Shown piece by piece: positions 17,219 through 25,475 of a stretch of DNA of 33,047 nucleotides (position 1 is its first letter; each line of letters starts with the position of its first letter). The stretch comes from Burkholderiales bacterium (lineage in GTDB: Bacteria; Pseudomonadota; Gammaproteobacteria; Burkholderiales; Burkholderiaceae_E): positions 1 to 33,047 of the forward strand of contig RPRK01000031.1 of assembly GCA_003818495.1 (NCBI GenBank). Reading direction: 5' to 3'. A model generated the notes under the pieces. That model did not search any database. It was not told where the DNA came from and was given only the letters and a program-made list of their open reading frames with translations. A program made the position numbers and the translations under genes.

Positions 17219-18177
17219 TCGCCCGGCCCCTGGCGCCGACGAGGGTCCGCCAGCAGACAGGCCGCGTCGACCAGCCCGTTGAAGGTCACGAACAGCAGAC
17301 CCATGCACAGTGCGGTGCCTTGGATCATCGGCACGTCGCGACCGAACACGGCGTGCACGAGCGCATGGCCGATGCCGGGCCACGCGAAGAGTGTCTCGAC
17401 GACCACCGCGCCCTCGACCAGGAACACCGTCTGCACCCCCAGCCAGACCAGGACCGGAAGCGCCGCGTGCCGTACGGTGTGGTGTCGCAGCACCTGCGCA
17501 TCGGTGAGACCCGAGGTCAGCGCGAACTCGTGCGAAGGCGAGGCGCGGGCGGCGATGACCGCGCTTCGGACGACCCGGGCCAGGCCCGCGGCCAGGCCGA
17601 GGCCGAGTGCGAGGCCGGGCAGCAGCAGGCCGCCCTCGTCCTCGCCCGCGGCGGGCAGCGCACCCAGCCACACGGCGGCCACGAGCATCAGGAGCACGCA
17701 CAGCAGGAAGGGCGGCATCCCGCGCAGCAGGACGGCGGCGGCGAGCGTCGCACGATCCGTCCAGCCACCCGGTGCGATGCCGGCGCGCATTCCGGCGGGC
17801 ACGCCGAGCACCAGCGCGATCGCCACGGCGGCGCCCGACAGTTCGAGCGTTGCGCCGAGCTGGTGGACGATCTCGTCCCACACCGGCTCGCCGCTGACCA
17901 GCGAGGTGCCGAGTCCGAAGGAGGCGACGTCCGTCCACCAGCGCAGCAGCGCCGGCCACATCGGCCCGTCGAGCGAAAGTTCCGCGCGCACCGCCTGAGC
18001 CGCCGCATTGCCGACGAGGTCGTAGCCGTATCGGCTCGCCGCGATCCGCATCGCGAGATCGCCCGGAAGCGCGCGCATCATGAAGAAGCACGCGGTCCCG
18101 ACCAGCAGCGCGACGACGAGTGCCTGCAGGGCGCGCGCCGCGAGCACGCGCCCCCAGGCCGCCGCGACGGGGCTCAT
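17215..18177 (-). CDS. dipeptide/nickel-type ABC permease (DppB/NikB-like)
   Basis: A 320-residue inner-membrane permease of the DppB/NikB family with about six helices. The first helix is followed by FFMMRALPGDLA, the family's ALPGD-type phrase. The coupling loop TSGLTDAQVLRHHTVRHAALPVLVW and the late VVVETLFAWPGIGHALVHAVFGRDVPMIQG are diagnostic. I placed the start at the ATG at 18177, which makes an ATGA overlap with the stop of the binding-protein gene like the other junctions. An ATG three codons upstream (18186) is also possible. Confidence 0.9.
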   Translation of the reverse strand: MSPVAAAWGRVLAARALQALVVALLVGTACFFMMRALPGDLAMRIAASRYGYDLVGNAAAQAVRAELSLDGPMWPALLRWWTDVASFGLGTSLVSGEPVWDEIVHQLGATLELSGAAVAIALVLGVPAGMRAGIAPGGWTDRATLAAAVLLRGMPPFLLCVLLMLVAAVWLGALPAAGEDEGGLLLPGLALGLGLAAGLARVVRSAVIAARASPSHEFALTSGLTDAQVLRHHTVRHAALPVLVWLGVQTVFLVEGAVVVETLFAWPGIGHALVHAVFGRDVPMIQGTALCMGLLFVTFNGLVDAACLLADPRRRQGPGE

Positions 18178-19736
18178 CGGCGCCATCGGATCCGGGTCAG
18201 CCGATAGGAGCGCTCGAACGGATCGAGGTCCACCTGGACGATCCGCCGGCTCACCGCGACCTGCTGCCGGTACCAGGACACCGGGATGACCGGCAGACCC
18301 TCGTGCAGGGCACTCGCGACGCGGCTCCGCGCGCGGGCCGCCTCGCCACCCGATGCCCGACCCGTCGCGAGCGCGTCGAGCGCGTCCACCACCGTCTCGT
18401 CCCGCCATCCGGTCGCGCCCCAGTCGCCACCCCCCGCTCCGAAGTCCTGCAACAGGGTGCCGACCGGGTCGGCGACGGCACCGTAGTTGCGGGCCGCCAG
18501 CGCGAGCTGCAGCGTGCCGTCCCGATGCGCCAGCGGGATGTCGCCCGAGTTGCCGATCGAGACCGAGACCTCGACCCCGACGCGCCGCCATTGCGCCTGG
18601 AGCGCCGCGGCGATGGTGGGCAGTTCGGGGCGGTCGGGAAAGGTCCGCAGCATCAGCGTCAGCGGAGTGCCGCCTGCGTTGCGCCGCGTGCCTGCCGTGA
18701 GCCGCCAGCCCGCCTCGTCCAGCAGGCGCGCGGCCGAGGCCGGGTCGTGCCCGAGCGGCGCGCGGGCGGGGTCGTGCCAGCCCGTCATGGAGGGCGGAAA
18801 CAGCTGGGTGGCGGCGAGTGTCGCGTCGCGCATCAGCGCGCGCGCGATGCCTTCCCGATCGATCGCCAGGGCCAGGGCCCGACGCACGCGGACGTCGCCG
18901 AGCGCGGGCAGGCCAGCGTTGAGCTTCACGATGAGCGTGCGTGGAAGCAGCACCGAGGCGATCGCCGCGCTGTTGCGGGAGGACAGGCGCGTCACGCTCG
19001 CCGGATCGAGGGAGAACGCGAGGTCGGCCTGACCGCTCTCGGCCATCATCGATCGGGTCTCGGCGCGGCTCGCCACCAGATAGCGCACCCGCTCCACCTC
19101 GGGGAGCGGTCCGCCGCCGTTCCAGCCATCGAAGCGCTCGGCATCGAGCTGCTGCGGCGGGGCCAGCGCCGTGACGCGGTAGGGGCCCGTCGCGACGATC
19201 GACTGGACGGCGCCGTCGCGACCATAGCTGGCCGGGGCGAGGACGATCGCGCTGTAGTGCGACAGCAGCGCGGCGAGACCGGCGAACGGTGTCTTCAGGC
19301 GGATCGCGACGACGCCGTCCCGGTCCGCGTCGATCGAACGGATCGGCGCGAGGCCGAGCGCGGCGGGTGGTGTCGTCGCCTCGCGCAGCGAACGCGCCAC
19401 CGCGCCGGCCGTCACGGGCGATCCGTCGTGGAAGCGCGCGCCGGCGCGCAGCGCGAAGCGCCATTGGAGCCCGTCGCCCGACGTGGTCCAGGACGCTGCG
19501 AGACCCGGCACCGGCACGCCGTCGTCACCGATGTCCACCAGTGTCTCGGCCACCTGCATCCGGGCGAACACGAAGCCGCTGCGGGCAGGGGCCAGGCCGC
19601 CGATCTCCCACGGCCCCACCACGACGAGCGGTGTGCGTCCGGCCGCCGCGTCGCCGGCGCGGGCGACACCCGACGCGAGCGCGGCCGCTGCCGCGCCGAG
19701 CAGCGCTCGCCGCCGGGACTGAGGTGCGTCCCGCAC
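18174..19736 (-). CDS. ABC transporter substrate-binding protein (Opp/Nik type, Tat signal)
   Basis: A 520-residue periplasmic binding protein of the SBP family 5 (peptide/nickel/opine type). The N-terminus has a twin-arginine-like export signal, SRRRALLG followed by an Ala-rich core and a VARAG-type cleavage region, which suggests Tat export. The mature protein shows family motifs RMQVAETLV, LAASWTTSGDGLQWRFALRAGARFHDGSPV and GPYRVTAL. The start is GTG at 19736, 2 bases after the receptor stop; no in-frame ATG lies nearby and the signal begins there. Likely ligands are metal chelates or small peptides, since this family with a TonB receptor upstream is seen in metallophore uptake loci. The ligand itself cannot be read from the sequence. 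Confidence 0.85.
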   Translation of the reverse strand: MRDAPQSRRRALLGAAAAALASGVARAGDAAAGRTPLVVVGPWEIGGLAPARSGFVFARMQVAETLVDIGDDGVPVPGLAASWTTSGDGLQWRFALRAGARFHDGSPVTAGAVARSLREATTPPAALGLAPIRSIDADRDGVVAIRLKTPFAGLAALLSHYSAIVLAPASYGRDGAVQSIVATGPYRVTALAPPQQLDAERFDGWNGGGPLPEVERVRYLVASRAETRSMMAESGQADLAFSLDPASVTRLSSRNSAAIASVLLPRTLIVKLNAGLPALGDVRVRRALALAIDREGIARALMRDATLAATQLFPPSMTGWHDPARAPLGHDPASAARLLDEAGWRLTAGTRRNAGGTPLTLMLRTFPDRPELPTIAAALQAQWRRVGVEVSVSIGNSGDIPLAHRDGTLQLALAARNYGAVADPVGTLLQDFGAGGGDWGATGWRDETVVDALDALATGRASGGEAARARSRVASALHEGLPVIPVSWYRQQVAVSRRIVQVDLDPFERSYRLTRIRWRR

Positions 19737-19738
19737 GC

Positions 19739-21895
19739 TCAGAAACGGCCCTGGATACCCGCGGTGACCATCCTCGGCGTCCCCGGCGTGATCCAGACCC
19801 GGCTGAACGAGCTGGTGTAGAAGGCGGTGTCGAAGACGTTGTCCACGTCGAGCGTCAGGCGCAGCGACGGCGTCAGCCGCCACCAGGCGACCAGGCGCGC
19901 GGTGGTGTACGACGGCAGCTCGAACGCGGGCGTACCGGCCGCGGCCTCCGCCTGCGTGCGGGCCTGGCCCAGGCGCGTCCCGACGTGGGTCACGCCGCCC
20001 CCCACGCCGAAGCGCTGGCCATTGGGCAGCGCGTCCTCGTACACCGCCAGGACACTGCCGTTGACGCGCGGCGAATTCAGCAGCCGCCCGTCGACCTCGA
20101 GCGTGTTGTCGCGCAGCACGCGGACGTCGCTGTAGACGAAGCTCGCATTCAGCCGCCAGTTGCGCGTCAGCTGACCCGCGACATCGAGTTCGAGGCCGCG
20201 GCTGCCGATCTCGCCGGCCGCCACGGAGAAACCGGTGTTCGCGGGGTCGGCGGTCAGCACGTTGCGCTTGCGGATGTCGAACAGCGCGGCGGTGGCGCCC
20301 AGTCGCCGATCGTCGCTCTCCCATTTGGCGCCGAGTTCGGCCGAGCGGGCCGATTCCGGATCGAACGCGGCGCCCGCTGCGTCGGCGCCCACGTTCGGCC
20401 TGAACGAGCGGCCGCTGTTGGCATAGAGACTCAGGTTGCGCGAGGCGAGCCAGGTGACGCCCAGCCGCGGCGAGGTGGCCGTCAGGTCGGTGACCGTCGT
20501 CGTCCCGTTGCGGCGGTTCAGCAGCGACTGCTCGACGTCGTCGATCCGCAGGCCCGCCACCAGTCGCCAGTCCTGAGCGACACGGATCGAGTCCTGGACG
20601 TAGAGCGCATGGGTCTTCAGGCGATCGCGCGTGTCGGTATTCGGCAGCGGAGCGGGGCGTGTCTGCCCGTAGACCGGCGCGAGGATGTCGATCGCATAGG
20701 GCGCCGCGGCGGTCGGGTTGACGCGCAGCATCAGCGTGTCCTGATCGAAATTCGAGGTCTCGAGTCCGATCAGCAGTTCGTGCTCCAGCCCCATTGCACG
20801 CACGTTCCCGATCACCTCGGCCTGGACGGTGACGTCGTCGGAGCGATAGTCGCGATAGCGGCGCTGTCGGCGCAGCGTGCGGTCGTCGGCGAGCAGCGCC
20901 GTGGCCTCGGTCGAGAACCCCTGGAGGGTCGTCTCGCGGTACTGCAGTCCGAGTCGGCCCCGCCATTGCTCCGACCAGGCATGGCCGAGGACGATCTGGT
21001 GCGTGCGGTTGTCGACCTCGAGCGCGCCGTCGCCCGGCTCTCCGAGGAAGCGGGACCGCGGGATCGTGCCGAGTCGGCCGCCGACGGCGACCACGCCCCG
21101 ATCGAGCGGCGTGGCCTGGTGCAGGAACTCGCCGACGTATTCGAGCGAGGTCCGCGGCCCGAGGCGGGCGGACAGCGCGGGTGCGAACACCCAGCGGTCG
21201 GTGCCGACGAAGTCGCGGAACCCGTCCCGTTGCTCGATGGCCGCGTTGAGCCGGTACGCGACCGAGTCGCCGATGGGGCCCGTGGTGTCCAGCGCCCCGC
21301 GCCAGAATCCGAAGCTGCCGAGGTACGCCTCGACGGAGTGCGCCGCGCGCCACTGGGGCCGCTTCGACACCATGTTCAGGGTGCCCCCTGGCTCCGACGA
21401 TCCGTACAGGGCGCTGGCCGGGCCCTTGAGGAACTCGATCCGTTCGACCGGAGCGAGGTCGCGCGGCGCGTTGAAGCCCCGGTTCGACGGGAACCCGTTC
21501 AGCAGGGTGGCCATGCCGGTGTTCTCGTTGCCCGGCAGTCCCCGGATGGCGATGTTGTCCCACAGCCCCCCGAAGTTGTTCTGCCGCGAGACGCCGCCCA
21601 CGTAGTCGAGCACGTCGTCGAGGCGGATCGCGCCGAGGTCGTCGATCGCCTGACGTGTGATCGTGCGCACGGACTGAGGCAGTTCGCGCAGCGGCAGGTC
21701 CGTCTTGGCGCCTTCGGCCTCTTCGGCGTGATACGCGCCCGACTCGGTCCTGCCGACGACCTCGACCGGCGCGAGTTCGGACGCAGGGCCCCCCGGAGGG
21801 GTCTGCCCGGTGGCGATCGCGGGGGCCGAGAGTGCGGCGACCAGGAGCGCGCGTGATCCCGCTCCGGCCGTGAGTCCGACTGGAAGTCCTGCCAT
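19739..21895 (-). CDS. TonB-dependent siderophore-type outer-membrane receptor
   Basis: A 718-residue outer-membrane beta-barrel receptor. A signal peptide (about residues 1-30, ending near AIATG) is followed by a possible TonB-box segment (APVEVVGRTE). The plug domain contains LRELPQSVRTITRQAIDDLGA, IRGLPGNENTGMATLLNGFP and RIEFLKGPASALYGSSEPGGTLNMVSK. A barrel then ends in the terminal Phe usual for outer-membrane proteins. Plug features match the siderophore-receptor group (TIGR01783-type). The frame is open to 22066, but that would overlap the neighbouring gene and lacks a signal sequence, so I chose the ATG at 21895. It is the first gene of the operon; the binding-protein GTG follows 2 bases after its stop. 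Confidence 0.92.
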   Translation of the reverse strand: MAGLPVGLTAGAGSRALLVAALSAPAIATGQTPPGGPASELAPVEVVGRTESGAYHAEEAEGAKTDLPLRELPQSVRTITRQAIDDLGAIRLDDVLDYVGGVSRQNNFGGLWDNIAIRGLPGNENTGMATLLNGFPSNRGFNAPRDLAPVERIEFLKGPASALYGSSEPGGTLNMVSKRPQWRAAHSVEAYLGSFGFWRGALDTTGPIGDSVAYRLNAAIEQRDGFRDFVGTDRWVFAPALSARLGPRTSLEYVGEFLHQATPLDRGVVAVGGRLGTIPRSRFLGEPGDGALEVDNRTHQIVLGHAWSEQWRGRLGLQYRETTLQGFSTEATALLADDRTLRRQRRYRDYRSDDVTVQAEVIGNVRAMGLEHELLIGLETSNFDQDTLMLRVNPTAAAPYAIDILAPVYGQTRPAPLPNTDTRDRLKTHALYVQDSIRVAQDWRLVAGLRIDDVEQSLLNRRNGTTTVTDLTATSPRLGVTWLASRNLSLYANSGRSFRPNVGADAAGAAFDPESARSAELGAKWESDDRRLGATAALFDIRKRNVLTADPANTGFSVAAGEIGSRGLELDVAGQLTRNWRLNASFVYSDVRVLRDNTLEVDGRLLNSPRVNGSVLAVYEDALPNGQRFGVGGGVTHVGTRLGQARTQAEAAAGTPAFELPSYTTARLVAWWRLTPSLRLTLDVDNVFDTAFYTSSFSRVWITPGTPRMVTAGIQGRF

Positions 21896-21928
21896 GGGGA
21901 AAACCCGTAGATGTCCGAGAGGCGGCGA

Positions 21929-21957
21929 ACGATAACAACAATGCAACTTCGTTGCAA
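21929..21957 (-). promoter_or_regulatory. candidate promoter of the receptor operon
   Basis: On the minus strand, TTGCAA (21957-21952) and TATCGT (21934-21929) are separated by 17 bases, each 4 of 6 to consensus. The stretch is an AT-rich island in very GC-rich DNA. Predicted start is about 27 bases before the receptor ATG. A palindrome lies across the -35 and spacer, where a repressor would act. Confidence 0.4.
21942..21956. promoter_or_regulatory. palindromic operator candidate before the receptor operon
   Basis: TGCAAC-TTC-GTTGCA, a perfect 6-base inverted repeat with 3-base centre, and a further GTTGCA at 21967-21972. It overlaps the candidate promoter. The core TGCAAC also appears in the operator-like repeats before the marR-type gene at 25.95 kb. 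It does not convincingly match a Fur box. Confidence 0.5.
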
Positions 21958-22022
21958 TGAACCTGTGTTGCATCTGCGGGGCTCGATGACCCCGCGATGG
22001 ATCGCCGCGCTCAGTGTCCGGG

Positions 22023-23384
22023 TCAGGCCAGGTCGGTCGTGTCCCCCATCGCCGGCACCTCGGCATGCCAGTGCAGCCCCTCGCGCAGCCGCTCGGCGAG
22101 TGCCTGTGCCGCGGTCGGCTCGCCGTGGGTCACGTGGACGCGCCGCGGCGGCCGGGGCATCGTGCGCGCCCAGCGCAGCAGGTCGTCGGCGTCGGCATGC
22201 GCCGACAGCCCGTGGACCGTCGCCACTTCGGCGCGGATCTCGTGATCGGCGCCGTGGATGCGCAGCGTGCGCCGGCCGGCCTGCAGGTCGGCGCCGCGGG
22301 TGCCCGCGGCCTGGTAGCCCGCCAGCACGATCGTGTTGCGCGGATCGGGGCCGAGCGCCTTGAGGTGATGCAGCACCCGCCCGCCGGTGGCCATGCCGCT
22401 CGCCGACACCACGATGCAGGGGAAGCGGTTGCGCACCAGCGCCTTCGAGGCCTCGACGTCGCGCACCATGGTCGCGACCGTCGCCATCGCCTGGAGCTGG
22501 TCCGCGTCGAGCCGGTGCCCCTTCGCGAAGCGGCGGTAGAGGGCGGTGGTGTCGATCGCCATCGGGCTGTTCAGGAACACCGGCACGTCGGGGATCGCGT
22601 CGCGCGCCTTGAGCTGCGCGATCACGTGCAGCAGGAGCTGCGCGCGGCCGACCGCGAAGGCCGGAATCAGCACCGTACCGCCGCGCGCGGCGGTACGGCG
22701 CACGATGGCGGCCAGTTCGTCGGACGGGTCGTCGTCGATGTGCAGGCGATCGCCATAGGTGCTCTCGATCACCAGCGTGTCGGCGGCCGGCGCATCGGCG
22801 GGGTCGCGCATCAGCAGGTCGTCGTAGCGGCCGAGGTCGCCGGAGAACAGGACCGAGGCGCCCTCGAGCGCGAGCCGCACGCTGGCCGCGCCCAGGATGT
22901 GGCCGGCATGCGTGAAGCGTGCCGTCGCACCCTCTCCGAGCGGCAGGTCCTCGCCGAAGCGCACGGTGCGCAGCCGCTGCAGCGCGCGCCGCGCATCGTC
23001 CTCGGTGTAGAGGGGCAGCGCGGGGTGGTGCTTCGAGAAGCCCTTGCGGTTCGCGTAGGCCGCATCCTCCTCCTGGATGTGGCCGCTGTCCGGCAGCAGC
23101 AGGCCGGCCAGCTCGGCGGTCGGGGGCGTGCACCACACCGGACCCGCGAAGCCGTCGCGCACCAGCGCCGGCAGATAGCCGGCGTGGTCGAGGTGGGCGT
23201 GGGTGAGCAGCACCGCATCGAGCGATCGCGGATCGACGGGCGGTGCGGCCCAGTTCATCAGACGCAGCGCCTTGAGCCCCTGGAAGAGCCCGCAGTCGAC
23301 CAGCACGCGCAGGCCGCGGTGCTCGACCAGGTACTTCGAGCCGGTGACGGTACCGGCGGCGCCGAGGAAGGTCAGGCGCGCCAT
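22023..23384 (-). CDS. beta-CASP metallo-beta-lactamase-fold protein (RNA-processing exonuclease type)
   Basis: A 453-residue cytoplasmic protein of the beta-CASP group, related to CPSF73/YsyA-type RNases. The N-terminal metallo-beta-lactamase domain opens LTFLGAAGTVTGSKYLV and carries the zinc motif THAHLDHAG (His62, His64, Asp66, His67). FTHAGHILGAASV and FSGDLGRYDD follow. The beta-CASP domain holds VLIPAFAVGRAQ and FLNSPMAIDTT. The C-terminal KH-less end contains VHGLSAHADADDLL and VHVTHGEPTAA with the last conserved His residues. All metal ligands appear intact. It lies upstream of the receptor operon on the same strand, but 127 bases and a candidate promoter separate them. RNA cleavage is a family inference. 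Confidence 0.9.
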   Translation of the reverse strand: MARLTFLGAAGTVTGSKYLVEHRGLRVLVDCGLFQGLKALRLMNWAAPPVDPRSLDAVLLTHAHLDHAGYLPALVRDGFAGPVWCTPPTAELAGLLLPDSGHIQEEDAAYANRKGFSKHHPALPLYTEDDARRALQRLRTVRFGEDLPLGEGATARFTHAGHILGAASVRLALEGASVLFSGDLGRYDDLLMRDPADAPAADTLVIESTYGDRLHIDDDPSDELAAIVRRTAARGGTVLIPAFAVGRAQLLLHVIAQLKARDAIPDVPVFLNSPMAIDTTALYRRFAKGHRLDADQLQAMATVATMVRDVEASKALVRNRFPCIVVSASGMATGGRVLHHLKALGPDPRNTIVLAGYQAAGTRGADLQAGRRTLRIHGADHEIRAEVATVHGLSAHADADDLLRWARTMPRPPRRVHVTHGEPTAAQALAERLREGLHWHAEVPAMGDTTDLA

Positions 23385-23431
23385 GGCCCGGGCGCCGGCG
23401 CTGCGATCGCAGGGGGTTCGCTCATCGATCG

Positions 23432-23437
23432 ATCATA
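23432..23437 (-). promoter_or_regulatory. candidate -10 box for the beta-CASP gene
   Basis: TATGAT on the minus strand (5 of 6), 47 bases before the ATG, in the divergent gap with the Bug-type gene. No clear -35. Confidence 0.3.
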
Positions 23438-23535
23438 CCCGTGGCCATGCGCGGCGCGGGCCGCGGGGCACGGTACCATCGCGCCTGCCGGCGACCGACC
23501 GGCCGTTCGTCACGACACATCCGAGGAGACGCTCC

Positions 23536-24531
23536 ATGCACCGTTCGCCGCGCCGCCGCGCGCTCATCGCCGCCACCGCCGCATCGGCCACACCGCTGCT
23601 CGCGCCCGTCGCCGCGTTCGCGCAGCCGGCCGCCTGGCCCTCGAAGCCGCTTCGCATCATGGTCGGCGCGGGCGCCGGCGGCGGCACCGACATCATCGCC
23701 CGCATGCTCGCCGAGAAGCTGTCGGCCGCGCTCGGCCAGCAGGTGCTGGTCGAGAACCGCCCGGGTGCCTCGAACACCATCGCCGCGGACCTGACCGCCA
23801 AGGCACCGGCCGACGGCCACACGCTGCTGGCCGCGACCAACACCGGGCAGGCGATCGCGCCGCACCTGATCAAGCTCGCCTTCGATCCGATGAAGGACGT
23901 GGCCCCGATCGCGCTGATCGTCAACGTGCCGAACGTGCTGGTGGTCAACCCGGCCCTGCCGGTGAAGAACGTCGCCGAGCTGATCGCCTACGCCAAGTCG
24001 AAGCCGGGCGAGGTGAAGTACGCGTCGTCCGGTGTCGGCAGCACGCAGCACATCGCGGGCGAGGCGTTCGCCGCGGCGACCGGGACGAAGCTCGTCCACG
24101 TGCCGTACAAGGGCAGCGCCCAGGCTCACCTCGACCTGATGTCGGGGCAGGTCGAGACCATGTTCGACACGACCTCGTCGGCGATGCAGCACATCCGCTC
24201 GGGCAAGCTGCGCGCGCTCGCGCTCACCACGCCGAAGCGCGCGGCCGAGCTGCCCGACGTCCCGACGCTCGCCGAGGCGGGCGTCTCGGGCGCCGAGATG
24301 TCCACCTGGTACGGCCTGTTCGTGACCGGCGGCACGCCGCAGCCGGTGCTCGACCGGCTGACCGCCGAGGTCGGCCGGGTGCTGCAGATGCCCGACGTGC
24401 AGGCCAAGCTGCGCGGGCTGGGCGGCGAGCCCGGGACGCTGACCCGCGAGCAGTTCGCCGCGCTGAACCGGACGGAATACGACCGTTTCGGGAAGCTGAT
24501 CCGCGACGCCGGCATCAAGCTCGACCAGTGA
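23536..24531 (+). CDS. Bug/TctC-family tripartite tricarboxylate transporter binding protein
   Basis: A 331-residue periplasmic binding protein of the Bug (TctC) family, which binds carboxylates and other small organics. A signal peptide with a twin-arginine-like start (SPRRRALIAAT) precedes the mature WPSKPLRIMVGAGAGGGTDIIARMLAEKL, the family's hallmark opening. QQVLVENRPGASNTIAA, HVPYKGSAQAHLDLMSGQV and LRALALTTPKRAAELPDVPTLAEAG are also typical. The ATG is preceded by GAGGAGA (23523-23529). No TctA or TctB membrane genes lie nearby, so it is an orphan, as is common in Burkholderiales, where these genes are greatly multiplied. Confidence 0.93.
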   Translation: MHRSPRRRALIAATAASATPLLAPVAAFAQPAAWPSKPLRIMVGAGAGGGTDIIARMLAEKLSAALGQQVLVENRPGASNTIAADLTAKAPADGHTLLAATNTGQAIAPHLIKLAFDPMKDVAPIALIVNVPNVLVVNPALPVKNVAELIAYAKSKPGEVKYASSGVGSTQHIAGEAFAAATGTKLVHVPYKGSAQAHLDLMSGQVETMFDTTSSAMQHIRSGKLRALALTTPKRAAELPDVPTLAEAGVSGAEMSTWYGLFVTGGTPQPVLDRLTAEVGRVLQMPDVQAKLRGLGGEPGTLTREQFAALNRTEYDRFGKLIRDAGIKLDQ

Positions 24532-24537
24532 GCCGAG

Positions 24538-24565
24538 GGCGGGCGCGCGCTCGCGCGTGCCTGCC
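24538..24565. terminator. hairpin between convergent genes
   Basis: GGCGGGCGCGCG (24538-24549) and CGCGTGCCTGCC (24554-24565) form a 12-base stem with two G-U pairs and a 4-base loop, 7 bases after the Bug-gene stop and before the convergent phosphatase end. There is no T-tract, so it is at best a non-canonical terminator. Confidence 0.4.
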
Positions 24566-24579
24566 GTCCGGACCGGGGA

Positions 24580-25383
24580 TCAGGTCAGCAGCGTCATCCG
24601 GAGCGCCGCGCGCAGCGGCGCGTCGACCCCTGCTGCGCTCAGGTAGCCGTCGATCGAGCCGTGCTGGCGTTCGGCGGTCTGCAGCGCCGTCTCGAGCCAG
24701 TCGGCGCGGACATCGGCGATGGTCTCGATCGCCGCGCGCATCCGTGGGCTCGCCTGCAGGTCCGACAGCGCGATCAGCATGTCGGCCAGCGCGGCGGGCG
24801 GGCGTCGCCGCGAACTCTCGAGGTAGTCGTCGACGATCGCCTCGCGACTCACGCCGAGCGCGGCCAGCAGCATCGCGACGACGAAGCCGGTGCGGTCCTT
24901 GCCGGCAGTGCAGTGCACCAGCACCCGGGTGCTCGCCTCGCCGCGCCGCGCGAGCCGCCGCGCGGCCTCGTGGACGGCGGGGGCCAGCGCCGCCGGCATG
25001 CGGGCGTAGGTCTCGTCCATCCAGCGGTGGGCGCCGGTCGCGTCGAAATCCGGCTGGGCGAGCTGCACGCGCCAGCCGCCGGCCCGCACCGCCTGCAGGT
25101 CGGGGAGCACGTCGAAGGTCAGCATCTCGCGAGGCTTGCGCTGCGGCCAGCGGCTCGGCATCTGGCTGCGCTCGTCGTCGCGGCGCAGATCGAGCACCGC
25201 GCCGATGTCCACCGCGGCGAGCGCGCCGACGTCGACGTCGGTCAGCCGGTGCAGCGCGTCCGAGCGGAAGATCCGGCCGGCGCGCAGCCGGCCGTCGGCG
25301 GCAGGCAGCGGGTCGACGGCCCGGAAGTTGGGGGCGCCTTCGAGGCGCGGGATGGAGTCGGAGGCGGATGCGGTCTCGGGCAT
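24580..25383 (-). CDS. tyrosine-protein phosphatase (Y_phosphatase3 type)
   Basis: A 267-residue phosphatase of the cysteine-based dual-specificity-like group found in bacteria (Y_phosphatase3/PtpB-like). The N-terminal segment has EGAPNFRAVDPLPAADGRLRAG and IFRSDALHRLTDVD, and IGAVLDLRRDDER follows. The active-site loop is VHCTAGKDRTG, with catalytic Cys158 and Arg164 in the C-x5-R pattern. The start is the ATG at 25383, where family similarity begins. It may dephosphorylate proteins or phosphoinositides; the sequence does not say which. It lies downstream of the marR-type gene on the same strand (92-base gap). Confidence 0.9.
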   Translation of the reverse strand: MPETASASDSIPRLEGAPNFRAVDPLPAADGRLRAGRIFRSDALHRLTDVDVGALAAVDIGAVLDLRRDDERSQMPSRWPQRKPREMLTFDVLPDLQAVRAGGWRVQLAQPDFDATGAHRWMDETYARMPAALAPAVHEAARRLARRGEASTRVLVHCTAGKDRTGFVVAMLLAALGVSREAIVDDYLESSRRRPPAALADMLIALSDLQASPRMRAAIETIADVRADWLETALQTAERQHGSIDGYLSAAGVDAPLRAALRMTLLT

Positions 25384-25475
25384 GGGCCGAGTATCGCACC
25401 GCGGCGGCGCGGCCCCGGGCCGGACGTGCGGGCGGGTGCCTCGATGTCCCCCCGCGTCCCCTCGGTCGCAGCCCG

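Noticed and set aside
13807..21928. The receptor/ABC/ExbBD block as a mobile island.
   Set aside because: No integrase, transposase, flanking repeats or tRNA boundary were seen, and base composition does not obviously differ.
21929..21957. Fur box before the siderophore-type receptor.
   Set aside because: GATAAC-like pieces are present but the 19-base Fur consensus is not matched well enough to claim.
21896..22066. 57-codon N-terminal extension of the receptor to an ATG at 22066.
   Set aside because: It would overlap the beta-CASP gene end, run through the candidate promoter and palindrome, and place the signal peptide internally.
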